Source: Chloroflexota bacterium (GTDB lineage: Bacteria > Chloroflexota > Dehalococcoidia > Lucifugimonadales > JACPQL01). From it: a stretch of DNA of 64,000 bases. The position numbers and the translations under genes were made by a program. Numbering within the stretch: position 1 is the first letter of the stretch; every line of letters starts with the position of its first letter. This document shows, in pieces, positions 36,894 through 46,589 of this stretch. A model generated the notes under the pieces. That model saw only the letters and a program-made list of their open reading frames with translations. It searched no databases and was not told the origin of the DNA. The stretch is from assembly GCA_016190445.1 (NCBI GenBank), contig JACPQL010000007.1:32205-96204 (forward strand), in the 5' to 3' direction.

Positions 36894-38405
36894 ATGGCAG
36901 TACGCGGACAGGACATAGCCTCTGTGCTCAAGAGGCAGATCGAAGAGTTCAGCGGGCGGGTGACCATGGTGGACGTGGGGACGGTGGTGGAGGTGGGGGA
37001 CGGCATCGCTCGCATTCACGGCCTCGGCGGCTGTCACTACGGCGAGCTTCTGGAGTTCCCCGGGAACGTCATCGGCATGGCGCTCAACCTGGAAGAGGAC
37101 AGCGTGGGCGCGGCGGTCCTGGGTGACATTAGCGGCATCCGAGAGGGGGACGAGGTACGGGCCACGGGGCGCATCGCCCAGGTGCCTGTGGGAGACGCCC
37201 TGCTGGGGCGAGTGGTGGACCCGGTGGGCCGCCCCCTGGACGGAAAGGGCCCGGTGAAAACCTCCAAGACCCGCCCTGTGGAGCGGGTGGCCCCCAACGT
37301 GGTGACTCGGAAGTCGGTGGACACGCCGGTCCAGACCGGTATCAAGGCCATTGACTCCATCATCCCCATAGGCCGGGGCCAGAGGGAGCTGATCATCGGC
37401 GACCGCTCCACAGGCAAGACAGCCATCGCGTTGGACACCATCATCAACCAGCGCGGCGGCGACCTGTACTGTATCTACGTGGCCGTCGGCCAGAAGGTTG
37501 GGCGGGTGGCCCAGATTCAGGCGGTGCTGGAGCAGCACGGGGCCATGGAGCATACCATCATCGTGGCCGCCAACGCCTCGGACCCGGCCCCTCTCCAGTA
37601 CCTGGCCCCATATGCCGGCTGCGCCATGGGCGAGGAGTTCATGGAGCAGGGGCGCGATGCCCTCATTGTATACGACGACCTCTCCAAGCACGCCTGGGCC
37701 TACCGGCAGCTCTCATTGCTGCTGCGCAGACCCCCTGGGCGCGAGGCGTACCCAGGTGATGTGTTCTACCTGCACAGCCGGCTGCTGGAGCGGGCCGCCA
37801 AGATGGCCCCGGAATTCGGCGGTGGCTCCCTCACCGCACTCCCCATCATCGAGACCCAGGCCGGGGACGTCTCGGCCTATATTCCCACCAACGTCATCTC
37901 CATCACCGATGGCCAGATATACCTGGAGACAGACCTGTTCAACTCCGGCATCCGGCCAGCGTTGAACGTGGGGCTTTCAGTATCCCGGGTGGGGGGCGCG
38001 GCCCAGACCCGGGCCATGAAGCGGGTAGCCGGCAGGCTGCGGCTGGACCTGGCCCAGTACCGGGAGCTGGTCAGCTTCGCGCAGTTCGGCACCTCTGACC
38101 TGGACGTAGCCACCCGCCGCCAGCTTGAGCGGGGCCAGCGTATCACCGAGATACTGAAGCAGCCCCAGTACGAGCCGGTCTCGTTGGCGGAGCAGGTGGT
38201 TGTCATGTACGCTGTCATCAACGGATACCTGGACGACGTGTCCGTGGAGAAGGCCAAGAGCTTCGAGGCCCAGTTCCTCCAGTTCATGAGGACCGGCCAT
38301 CCCGAGGTCCTGAGGGCCGTAGAGGAGAAGAGAGACCTGGACCAGCAGGCCGAGGAGTCCCTGAAGGCCGCCATTGCCCAGTTCAAGAAGACCGTGGCGC
38401 TGTAA
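36894..38405 (+). CDS. atpA: ATP synthase F1 subunit alpha
   Basis: [35 protein letters not shown]-like signature [22 protein letters not shown]. Confidence 0.97.
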   Translation: MAVRGQDIASVLKRQIEEFSGRVTMVDVGTVVEVGDGIARIHGLGGCHYGELLEFPGNVIGMALNLEEDSVGAAVLGDISGIREGDEVRATGRIAQVPVGDALLGRVVDPVGRPLDGKGPVKTSKTRPVERVAPNVVTRKSVDTPVQTGIKAIDSIIPIGRGQRELIIGDRSTGKTAIALDTIINQRGGDLYCIYVAVGQKVGRVAQIQAVLEQHGAMEHTIIVAANASDPAPLQYLAPYAGCAMGEEFMEQGRDALIVYDDLSKHAWAYRQLSLLLRRPPGREAYPGDVFYLHSRLLERAAKMAPEFGGGSLTALPIIETQAGDVSAYIPTNVISITDGQIYLETDLFNSGIRPALNVGLSVSRVGGAAQTRAMKRVAGRLRLDLAQYRELVSFAQFGTSDLDVATRRQLERGQRITEILKQPQYEPVSLAEQVVVMYAVINGYLDDVSVEKAKSFEAQFLQFMRTGHPEVLRAVEEKRDLDQQAEESLKAAIAQFKKTVAL

Positions 38406-38520
38406 GGGCCGCTACAAGAATTCACCGCCGCGCGGTGGAGTGCACTCGGACGCAGCCCTGCCAGGGAAGGATGTAGGCCGGGGCAGGTGGGACTGAAGCG
38501 CACCGCATAGTGGTGGGGGT

Positions 38521-38596
38521 GCAGGGGGCTCTGCCCCTGCCGGGGTCTGGGGTGTCCCCAGTTTCTTCTTCCCCCTCTCCTGAGTAGGAGAGGGGG
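38521..38596. repeat. Cluster of palindromes inserted between atpA and atpG
   Basis: CTGGGG-TGT-CCCCAG (38547-38561); CCCCCTCTCCT-gagt-AGGAGAGGGGG (38571-38596). Confidence 0.55.
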
Positions 38597-38618
38597 CCAG
38601 GGGGTGAGGTACTAGCCC

Positions 38619-39482
38619 ATGGCCAACATAAGGATAATCCGGCGGCGCATCAGGAGCGTGCAGAACACGGCCAAGATAACCAAGGCCATGCAGATGATCG
38701 CTGCCTCTAAGATGCGCCGTGCCCAGGAGCGGGTGCTGGCCGGGCGGCCCTACTCCAGTAAGATGCAGGAGGTCCTTGCCGACCTGGCGGCCCAGATAGA
38801 GGCGGCCGGAGAGGCACCACACCCCCTTATGGCCCGGCGCCCAGTGCGCAAGACCATGGTCATCCACGTCACCCCAGACCGGGGCATGTGCGGTGGCCTC
38901 AACTCGACGGTGAACCGGCGCACCGGCCAGTTCATCCTCCAGGAGGAGGCGCCGGTAACGCTGGTGACGGTGGGGCGCAAGGGCCGCGACTTCATGGTCC
39001 GCTACGGCAGGGACGTGAAGGCGGTGTTCACCGACCTGGGCGACCGGCCCCGGCTGGCCGACACCCTGCCCATCTCCCACATCGCCATCGAGGACTACAG
39101 CCGCGGCGAGGTGGACCGGGTCTGCATCGCCTACGCCCGGTTCATCAACACCGCCATCCAGACACCGGAGGTGTTGCAGCTCCTGCCGGTAGAGTCGGCG
39201 GAGGTGCCGCCGTCCCAGAGGGTGGGGTACATCTACGAGCCACACGAGCTGGGCGTGCTCAGCGGCCTTCTGCCCAGGTTCGTGGAGATGCAAGTCTATC
39301 ACGCCATCCTGGAGAGCATCGCCAGCGAGCAGTCGGCGCGCATGGTGGCCATGCGCAACGCCACCGACAACGCCAGGGAGATGATAGACAGCCTCACCCT
39401 GGAGCTGAACAAGGCGCGCCAGGACTCCATCACCAGGGAGCTACTGGACATCGTGGGCGGCGTGTCGGCGCTGGAAGGGTAG
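38619..39482 (+). CDS. atpG: ATP synthase F1 subunit gamma
   Basis: IRRRIRSVQNTAKITKAMQMIAASKMRRAQE; SLTLELNKARQDSITRELLDIVGG. Confidence 0.96.
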   Translation: MANIRIIRRRIRSVQNTAKITKAMQMIAASKMRRAQERVLAGRPYSSKMQEVLADLAAQIEAAGEAPHPLMARRPVRKTMVIHVTPDRGMCGGLNSTVNRRTGQFILQEEAPVTLVTVGRKGRDFMVRYGRDVKAVFTDLGDRPRLADTLPISHIAIEDYSRGEVDRVCIAYARFINTAIQTPEVLQLLPVESAEVPPSQRVGYIYEPHELGVLSGLLPRFVEMQVYHAILESIASEQSARMVAMRNATDNAREMIDSLTLELNKARQDSITRELLDIVGGVSALEG

Positions 39483-39485
39483 GTT

Positions 39486-39965
39486 GTGCCGGTGGGAAAG
39501 ATGCTGTGGGGGCGAAGGGGACTGCTATTGGGGGCCAGCGGCGTGGCCCTGGCGGGTGCGCTGGTCTTGGTGGCCTGGCAGCATAGTTGGGGCTCCACCA
39601 GCGCGCCGCTGGAGCCGTTCCGGTCGTTCCAGAACCTGACCGGGTTCTCCAACGAGGAGGTCTGGAGGGCCTACCGTTTTGGGGCGGCAAACCCGGGCGG
39701 TGTGCTCAACTACATCCCCTGCTTCTGCGGCTGCGGCGCGTTCGGACACACAAGCAACCGGGACTGTTATGTTAGTGGCTTCGACGGCCAGGGGAGGCCG
39801 ACGTTTGACCTCCACGCAGCCGGCTGAAACACCTGCGTGGCCATCACCCTTGAGGTGATGCAGCTTCAAGAAAAGGGACTTCCTCTATCCCAGATAAGGG
39901 CATCCATTGACTCCTGGTACGGCGGCCTGGGCCCCAGCACCCAGACTCCCTGGCCGCCCCTGTAG
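39486..39965 (+). CDS. PCYCGC-motif protein, predicted selenoprotein (Sec114 at TGA 39825-39827), 159 aa
   Basis: ...NYIPCFCGCGAFGHTSNRDCYVSGFDGQGRPTFDLHAAG-U-NTCVAITLEVMQLQEKGLPLSQIRASIDSWYGGLGPSTQTPWPPL*; family pattern continues in frame through TGA to TAG at 39963-39965, 24 nt before atpD ATG. Confidence 0.8.
39842..39860 (+). promoter_or_regulatory. Candidate SECIS-like hairpin downstream of TGA in the PCYCGC gene
   Basis: CAUCACC-[CUUGA]-GGUGAUG, perfect 7-bp stem; loop begins 21 nt after UGA; loop G is at position 4, so a weaker match to the bacterial consensus. Confidence 0.45.
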
Positions 39966-41396
<1,431 letters not shown>

Positions 41397-41451
41397 GATA
41401 AGGGTGGTAAGATGGTCATAGGGCAAGGTCAGCGGGGATGGCGGTACTGTC

Positions 41452-41679
41452 ATGACGCAGACAGCGGTCAATACGGCGCAGGAGGCCACGGACATCGCCG
41501 TGGGCTTCTTGAAGCAATACAAGCAGCTCGTGACGCCCGTAAAGGCTCAGCGTGAGGGGGACGAGTGGACGGTCCTGGTGGACGTCGGGGTTTTCAGAAC
41601 CATCATAGCCACCTTCCACATTGACGCCGCCACTGGCGCCATAAAGGACTACGATATACCGACGCCGGCGAGTGGATAG
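41452..41679 (+). CDS. Small alpha/beta protein (75 aa; GvpO/PepSY-like topology) inside atp operon
   Basis: ATDIAVGFLKQYKQLVTPVKAQREGDEWTVLVDVGVFRTIIATFHIDAATGAIKDYDIP. Confidence 0.55.
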   Translation: MTQTAVNTAQEATDIAVGFLKQYKQLVTPVKAQREGDEWTVLVDVGVFRTIIATFHIDAATGAIKDYDIPTPASG

Positions 41680-41682
41680 TGC

Positions 41683-42063
41683 ATGCAAGAGAGGCTGGCA
41701 TTGTACCGTGCCCAGGCTCTCCACTACCTGGAGAACGCCTTTATCGCGCTCCGGCAGGGCGACGTGGAGAAGGCAGGGGAGTTCTTGTGGGGCAGCATGG
41801 CCGAGGCCCTCAAGGCGGTGGCTGCCCACAAAGGAACGACGTTGCGTCAACATCGGGAGATACGGGAGTTCGCTCGTGCTATCGCCAACGAGTTGGGGGA
41901 GAGGGCCCTCTGGGATGCCTACGGCAATGCCGAGCACCTTCACGCTAACTTCTACGAGGTGGAGCTGTCTTTGGAGGACGTGGCGGCTATCGGCGAAAGC
42001 GTGAAAAGAGCGGTAGAGAGACTGCTGGGCCTTGCAGAGGAGCCTTTGCCGGTATCAGGGTAG
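41683..42063 (+). CDS. PaREP1/HEPN-like helical protein inside atp operon
   Basis: [64 protein letters not shown] resembles the PaREP1 helical pattern. Confidence 0.55.
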   Translation: MQERLALYRAQALHYLENAFIALRQGDVEKAGEFLWGSMAEALKAVAAHKGTTLRQHREIREFARAIANELGERALWDAYGNAEHLHANFYEVELSLEDVAAIGESVKRAVERLLGLAEEPLPVSG

Positions 42064-42076
42064 CGGGAGCCAACAA

Positions 42077-42517
42077 ATGCCAAAGATGCGGCTAGAGATC
42101 ATAACGGCGGAACGAGTAGTGTATGCCGACGATGTGAATGTGGTGGTCGCGCCTGGCATTGAGGGAGAGCTAGGCATACTCCCTCACCACGCTCCTCTCA
42201 TGACCATCCTCCAGCCTGGAGAGCTCCGCATTGTCAAGGACGGCCAGGAGCAGTTCCTTGTCGTTGGCGGCGGTTTCATGGAGGTCATGGCCAACAAGGT
42301 CATCGTCCTGGCGGATGCCGCCGAACGCGCCGAGGAGATAGACGAACAGCGGGCCCAGGAGGCCATGCGGCGGGCACAGGAACGGCTCGCTGGTCGGGAG
42401 GCAGACCTGGACTTCGAGCGAGCACTGGGTGCCTTGCACCGCGCCCAGGCACGCCTTCGGGTGGTGCAGCGACGTCGGCCCCGGCGCCCTGGCCCGCCGC
42501 CCGAGAGCCCCGCATAG
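42077..42517 (+). CDS. atpC: ATP synthase F1 subunit epsilon
   Basis: [47 protein letters not shown]. Confidence 0.95.
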   Translation: MPKMRLEIITAERVVYADDVNVVVAPGIEGELGILPHHAPLMTILQPGELRIVKDGQEQFLVVGGGFMEVMANKVIVLADAAERAEEIDEQRAQEAMRRAQERLAGREADLDFERALGALHRAQARLRVVQRRRPRRPGPPPESPA

Positions 42518-42522
42518 CAGGT

Positions 42523-42615
42523 CGCTGAAAAACTCCGTTTTTCAGCGATGGCCCCCTTTCCCATCAGGGGTGGGGTGGAAACCTGCTGAAAAAGGCCCGG
42601 GGCCTTTTTCAGCAG
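42523..42615. terminator. Two strong hairpins between convergent atpC and rex
   Basis: CGCTGAAAAAC-TCC-GTTTTTCAGCG (42523-42547) and CTGCTGAAAAAGGCC-CGG-GGCCTTTTTCAGCAG (42583-42615). Confidence 0.75.
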
Positions 42616-42633
42616 CCTGATAGCACCGGGCGG

Positions 42634-43350
42634 TTACGGTAGGCCCCGCCGTTCCGTGCCACCCCGCGGGCGACGGGCCGCCACTGGTGCGGGTGAGGCG
42701 CCGGCGACAGAGCCCAGGTAATAGGTCATAGACTGGAGGACCAGCACGGGGTCTATGGTCCGCACCCGGACATGGGGAGGGGCCTGGATCGTAGTTGGGG
42801 CGTAGCTCAGGATCGCCCGCACGCCGCACTCCACCAGCAGGTCAACCACCTTCTGAGTGACGGGTGCCGGTACGGCGACGATAGCGATCTGGATGTCCAG
42901 GCGCCTGATGGTGTCGCACAGTTCGGCCACGGGCTGGATGACCAGTCCTGCCACCTCTTGCCCCGTGTGCGTGGGGTTGCTGTCGAAAGCGGCTGCCACT
43001 TGGAAGCCCTCGGGTGCGAAGCCGGGATAGCCGATGATGGCGCGTCCCAGCCTGCCCACACCCACCAGGGCTACCCTCCACTGCCTGTTCAGCCCCAGTA
43101 TCTGACGCAGCTCCTCCGAGAGCGACAGCACATTGTATCCCTGGCCCTGCTTTCCAAACCGGCCAAAGTAGCTCAGGTCCTTGCGGATCTGGGCGGGAGT
43201 CATCTGGAGGCGCTCGCCCAACTGCTGCGAACTCACCACCGTAGCCCCACCCTGCGTGAGCTGGTCCAGCGCCCGCAGGTACCTGGGGAGCCGCTGCACC
43301 ACCACATCGGGAACCTCTACGGCCCGCTGATGCGTCGAATACACAGTCAT
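42634..43350 (-). CDS. rex: Redox-sensing transcriptional repressor Rex
   Basis: RLPRYLRALDQL; VSSQQLGERLQMTPAQIRKDLSYFGRFGKQGQGYNV; VGVGRLGRAI Rossmann motif. Confidence 0.95.
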   Translation of the reverse strand: MTVYSTHQRAVEVPDVVVQRLPRYLRALDQLTQGGATVVSSQQLGERLQMTPAQIRKDLSYFGRFGKQGQGYNVLSLSEELRQILGLNRQWRVALVGVGRLGRAIIGYPGFAPEGFQVAAAFDSNPTHTGQEVAGLVIQPVAELCDTIRRLDIQIAIVAVPAPVTQKVVDLLVECGVRAILSYAPTTIQAPPHVRVRTIDPVLVLQSMTYYLGSVAGASPAPVAARRPRGGTERRGLP

Positions 43351-43402
43351 TCCCCCTCAGCAGCGCGGTTTCCGACTACCGTCGGTCTTGGCGGTGGCGT
43401 CA

Positions 43403-43431
43403 ATTGTAACTCGCTGCACAAACGGGGTCAA
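43403..43431 (-). promoter_or_regulatory. Candidate rex promoter with embedded Rex operator (18 bp at 43404-43421)
   Basis: Minus strand TTGACC-N17-TACAAT; TTGTGCAGCGAGTTACAA resembles TTGTGAA-N4-TTCACAA. Confidence 0.6.
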
Positions 43432-43465
43432 CCGAGAGCAGGTATCTGGAAGGCACGCGCTACCC

Positions 43466-43494
43466 TTGCATCGTCATCTGGGGCTAGATATACT
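43466..43494 (+). promoter_or_regulatory. Candidate sigma70 promoter
   Basis: TTGCAT-N17-TATACT upstream of the zinc-ribbon gene. Confidence 0.5.
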
Positions 43495-43613
43495 GGCGCC
43501 CGCGTGGCGCTCAGGCAGTCTATGTCGGTTTGGCTCTCCGCTCTCGCCACAGTGTGAGACCGCAAGCCGGACAAGCCCGGGCGCCCATGAGACCACTGGG
43601 AGGAGGAGGAGCC

Positions 43614-43919
43614 TTGACCTTCGCAGACAAGACGCTGGCGTGCCGAGAGTGTGGCGGGGAGTTCCTCTTTACCGCTGGAGAGCAGGAGTTCTATCAGCAA
43701 CGGGGTCTGCAACACGAGCCAGGCCGATGCCCCACCTGCCGCTCCTCCCGCCGCCGCGAGCAGGGTGATGCCGGTGGCGGCTACTCGCGGGGGCCACGGC
43801 AGATGTTCCCCGCCGTGTGCGCCTCCTGCGGCGCCGAGACGGAGGTACCCTTCGAGCCTCGGTTGGGCCGCCCCGTCTACTGCCGGGACTGTTTCGCCGC
43901 CATGAATCGCCACGGCTAG
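43614..43919 (+). CDS. CxxC-x17-CxxC zinc-ribbon protein
   Basis: LTFADKTLACRECGGEFLFTAGEQEFYQQRGLQHEPGRCPTCRSSRRR and CASCGAETEVPFEPRLGRPVYCRDCFAAM; GAGGAGGA ribosome-binding site before TTG 43614. Confidence 0.8.
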   Translation: MTFADKTLACRECGGEFLFTAGEQEFYQQRGLQHEPGRCPTCRSSRRREQGDAGGGYSRGPRQMFPAVCASCGAETEVPFEPRLGRPVYCRDCFAAMNRHG

Positions 43920-43969
43920 AACGGCCCGCCATGGCCCTCTAGGGATATTCTCTCCCGGGAGCAAGCGGA

Positions 43970-44263
43970 ATGCAGGTGGGCATGGGCCGTCTCGCCTTGC
44001 GTCTGCCCGAGAATGCGACTCTCAAGGGAAAGCGCCAGGTGGCGCGCTCCATCATTTCCCGAGTCCGCAGCCGCTTCAACGTCTCCATCGCCGAGGTGGA
44101 TGACAATGACAAGTGGCAGATCCTCTCCTTGGGCGTCACCTGCGTGAGCAACGACGCCCGTCATGCCAACGAGGTCCTTTCCCGGGTGATGGACTACATC
44201 CAGGCCATCAGGGGAGATGCGGAACTGCTAGACTACGAGATAGAGTTGGTGGCTGGACTGTGA
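43970..44263 (+). CDS. DUF503 family protein
   Basis: LRLPENATLKGKRQVARSIISRVRSRFNVSIAEVDDNDKWQILSLGVTCVSNDARHANEVLSRVMDYI. Confidence 0.88.
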   Translation: MQVGMGRLALRLPENATLKGKRQVARSIISRVRSRFNVSIAEVDDNDKWQILSLGVTCVSNDARHANEVLSRVMDYIQAIRGDAELLDYEIELVAGL

Positions 44264-44269
44264 CGCATA

Positions 44270-46561
44270 ATGGACGCGGGTACTTTCCTCGGCGCCATTA
44301 CCCATGCCTCCTGGTACAGGGGTCAGATGGCCCATGTCCAGGAGCTGGCGCCCAGAGATGCCCTGTACGGTGAACCGCCTCCGCTGCAACCCGCCCTAGT
44401 CGGCGCCCTGTCCAAGCAGGGCTTTTTCCCCCTTTACCGCCATCAGGCCCAGGCAGTGGCGGCAGTCCTGGGCGGAGCCAACGTCATAGTCAGCACCCCG
44501 GCGGCCAGCGGCAAGAGCCTGTGCTACCACCTACCGGTGCTGACGGCCCTTCTGGAAGACAGCGCGGCCACAGCGCTCTACCTTTACCCCACCAAGGCCC
44601 TGGCCCAGGACCAACTCCGTGGGCTCCAGGCCCTGGTGCCTCAAGGCATGGAGCCAAGGGCCGCCATCTTCGACGGCGACACCCCGGCCCAGGAGCGGGG
44701 CAGGGTGCGTCGGTCGGCCCGGGTGCTGCTCACCAACCCCGACATGCTGCACGTGGGCATCCTGCCGCGCCACCGTCTCTGGTCCCGGCTGCTCTGCAAC
44801 CTCAGGTACGTAGTGCTGGACGAGGCACACGTCTACCGGGGCATCTTCGGCTCCCACGTGGCCAACCTGCTGCGCCGCTTGCGTCGCCTGTGCCTCTACT
44901 ACGGCAGTGACCCTCGCTTCGTGCTCTGCTCCGCCACCCTGGCCAACCCCGCCCACCTGGCCGAGAGACTCACCGGGCTGCCTTTCCTGGCGGTGGAGGA
45001 GGACGGGTCGCCCTTCGGTGGCAAGCATTTCGCCTTCTGGAACCCGCCCATCATCAACCAGGCCACCGGCGCCAGGCGCAGCCCCGCCTCTGAAGCCACC
45101 CAGCTCCTGGTGGAACTGCTGCGCCGCCACGTTCGCACCCTGGTCTTTGTGCGCAGCCGGAGGGCAGCCGAGCTGGTGTACGTGTATGTCAGGGACCAGC
45201 TCCGCCAGAGCGCCCCGGAGATGGCTGGTCAGGTCCGCCCTTACCACGCCGCCTATCTCCCCGAGGAGCGCAGGGAGGTGGAGCAGGCGCTCTTCTCCGG
45301 AGGTCTTATGGCGGTGGTGGCTACCAGCGCCCTGGAGCTGGGCATAGACGTGGGAAGCCTGGAGGCCACGGTCCTGACAGGTTACCCGGGCAGCATCGCC
45401 AGCACGTGGCAGCAGGCGGGGCGGAGCGGCCGGCGGGGAACGGGCTCTCTCAGCATTCTGGTGGCCCAGGACAACCCCCTGGACCAGTACCTGATGCGGC
45501 ACCCGGAGTTCTTCTTCGGCCATCCCCACGAGCAGGCCCTCGTCTCGCCCGAAAACCGCCATGTGCTGGCACCACACCTGCTGTGCGCAGCCTACGAGGC
45601 GCCCCTGACCGAGGCCGACTCCTCCCTCTTTGGCCCAGGCTTCCACGAGCGAGTCCGTGGACTTGAGAAACAGGGCTTCCTCCGGACCTACCAGGGACGC
45701 TGGCACCTGGAGCCCGCCGTCGGCTACCCCGCCCAGGAAGTGAACCTCCGCTCTGCCTCGTCGGACCACTACCTGCTGGTGGAGGCGGGCTCGGGCCGCA
45801 TTCTGGAGCGGGTGGAGGAGTTCTCCGCCTTCGCTCAGCTCCATCCGGGGGCCGTGTACCTGCACCAGGGGGAGCCATACCTGGTGCAAGCGCTGGACAT
45901 GGAGAGCAGGACAGCTAGCGCCTCTCCCACCGACGCCCCGTACCACACCCAGTCCAGGGACGTCACCGACATTCGCATAGTGGAAGTCCGCCAGGAGAAA
46001 CAGGTGGGCGGAGTCCAGGTCTGCCTGGGGGATGTGGAGGTGACCACCCAGGTGGTAGGGTTTAGAAGAAAGGCATACCTGACCGAGGAGGTGCTGGCGG
46101 ACGAGCCCCTGGAGCTGCCGGCGCGCTCCTTTGGAACCGTGGCCCTCTGGTTCGGCGTGCCCCAGCAGGTGCTGGAGAGGGTGCGGCGGGAGCGGCTGGA
46201 CCTGGCAGGGGGACTGCACGCGGCGGAGCACGCCGCCATTGGGGTACTGCCGCTTTTTGCCCTGTGCGACCGGGCCGACATTGGGGGTGTGTCTACCCCC
46301 CTGCACCCGGACACCGGGGTCCCCCAGGTCTTCATCTACGACGGCCACCCCGGGGGCATCGGCATCGCGGAGCGTGGCTACGAGACGATGCGGGAGCTGT
46401 GGCAGGCCACCTACCATGCTGTCTCCGAGTGCCCCTGCGAGGCGGGTTGTCCAGGTTGCATCCAGTCGCCCAAGTGTGGCAACAACAACCAGCCCCTGGA
46501 CAAGAGAGTGGCACTGCTGCTTTTGGGAGCACTGCTGGGCCAACCACTTGCCGCCTTCTGA
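44270..46561 (+). CDS. DEAD/DEAH-box helicase with C-terminal DUF1998 Cys cluster (MrfA/YprA-like)
   Basis: STPAASGKSLCYHLPVL Walker A; LDEAHVYRG; QAGRSGRRG; CPCEAGCPGCIQSPKCGNNN. Confidence 0.92.
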   Translation: MDAGTFLGAITHASWYRGQMAHVQELAPRDALYGEPPPLQPALVGALSKQGFFPLYRHQAQAVAAVLGGANVIVSTPAASGKSLCYHLPVLTALLEDSAATALYLYPTKALAQDQLRGLQALVPQGMEPRAAIFDGDTPAQERGRVRRSARVLLTNPDMLHVGILPRHRLWSRLLCNLRYVVLDEAHVYRGIFGSHVANLLRRLRRLCLYYGSDPRFVLCSATLANPAHLAERLTGLPFLAVEEDGSPFGGKHFAFWNPPIINQATGARRSPASEATQLLVELLRRHVRTLVFVRSRRAAELVYVYVRDQLRQSAPEMAGQVRPYHAAYLPEERREVEQALFSGGLMAVVATSALELGIDVGSLEATVLTGYPGSIASTWQQAGRSGRRGTGSLSILVAQDNPLDQYLMRHPEFFFGHPHEQALVSPENRHVLAPHLLCAAYEAPLTEADSSLFGPGFHERVRGLEKQGFLRTYQGRWHLEPAVGYPAQEVNLRSASSDHYLLVEAGSGRILERVEEFSAFAQLHPGAVYLHQGEPYLVQALDMESRTASASPTDAPYHTQSRDVTDIRIVEVRQEKQVGGVQVCLGDVEVTTQVVGFRRKAYLTEEVLADEPLELPARSFGTVALWFGVPQQVLERVRRERLDLAGGLHAAEHAAIGVLPLFALCDRADIGGVSTPLHPDTGVPQVFIYDGHPGGIGIAERGYETMRELWQATYHAVSECPCEAGCPGCIQSPKCGNNNQPLDKRVALLLLGALLGQPLAAF

Positions 46562-46589
46562 CCGCGCCATTTGCTAGAATGTCTCTACT

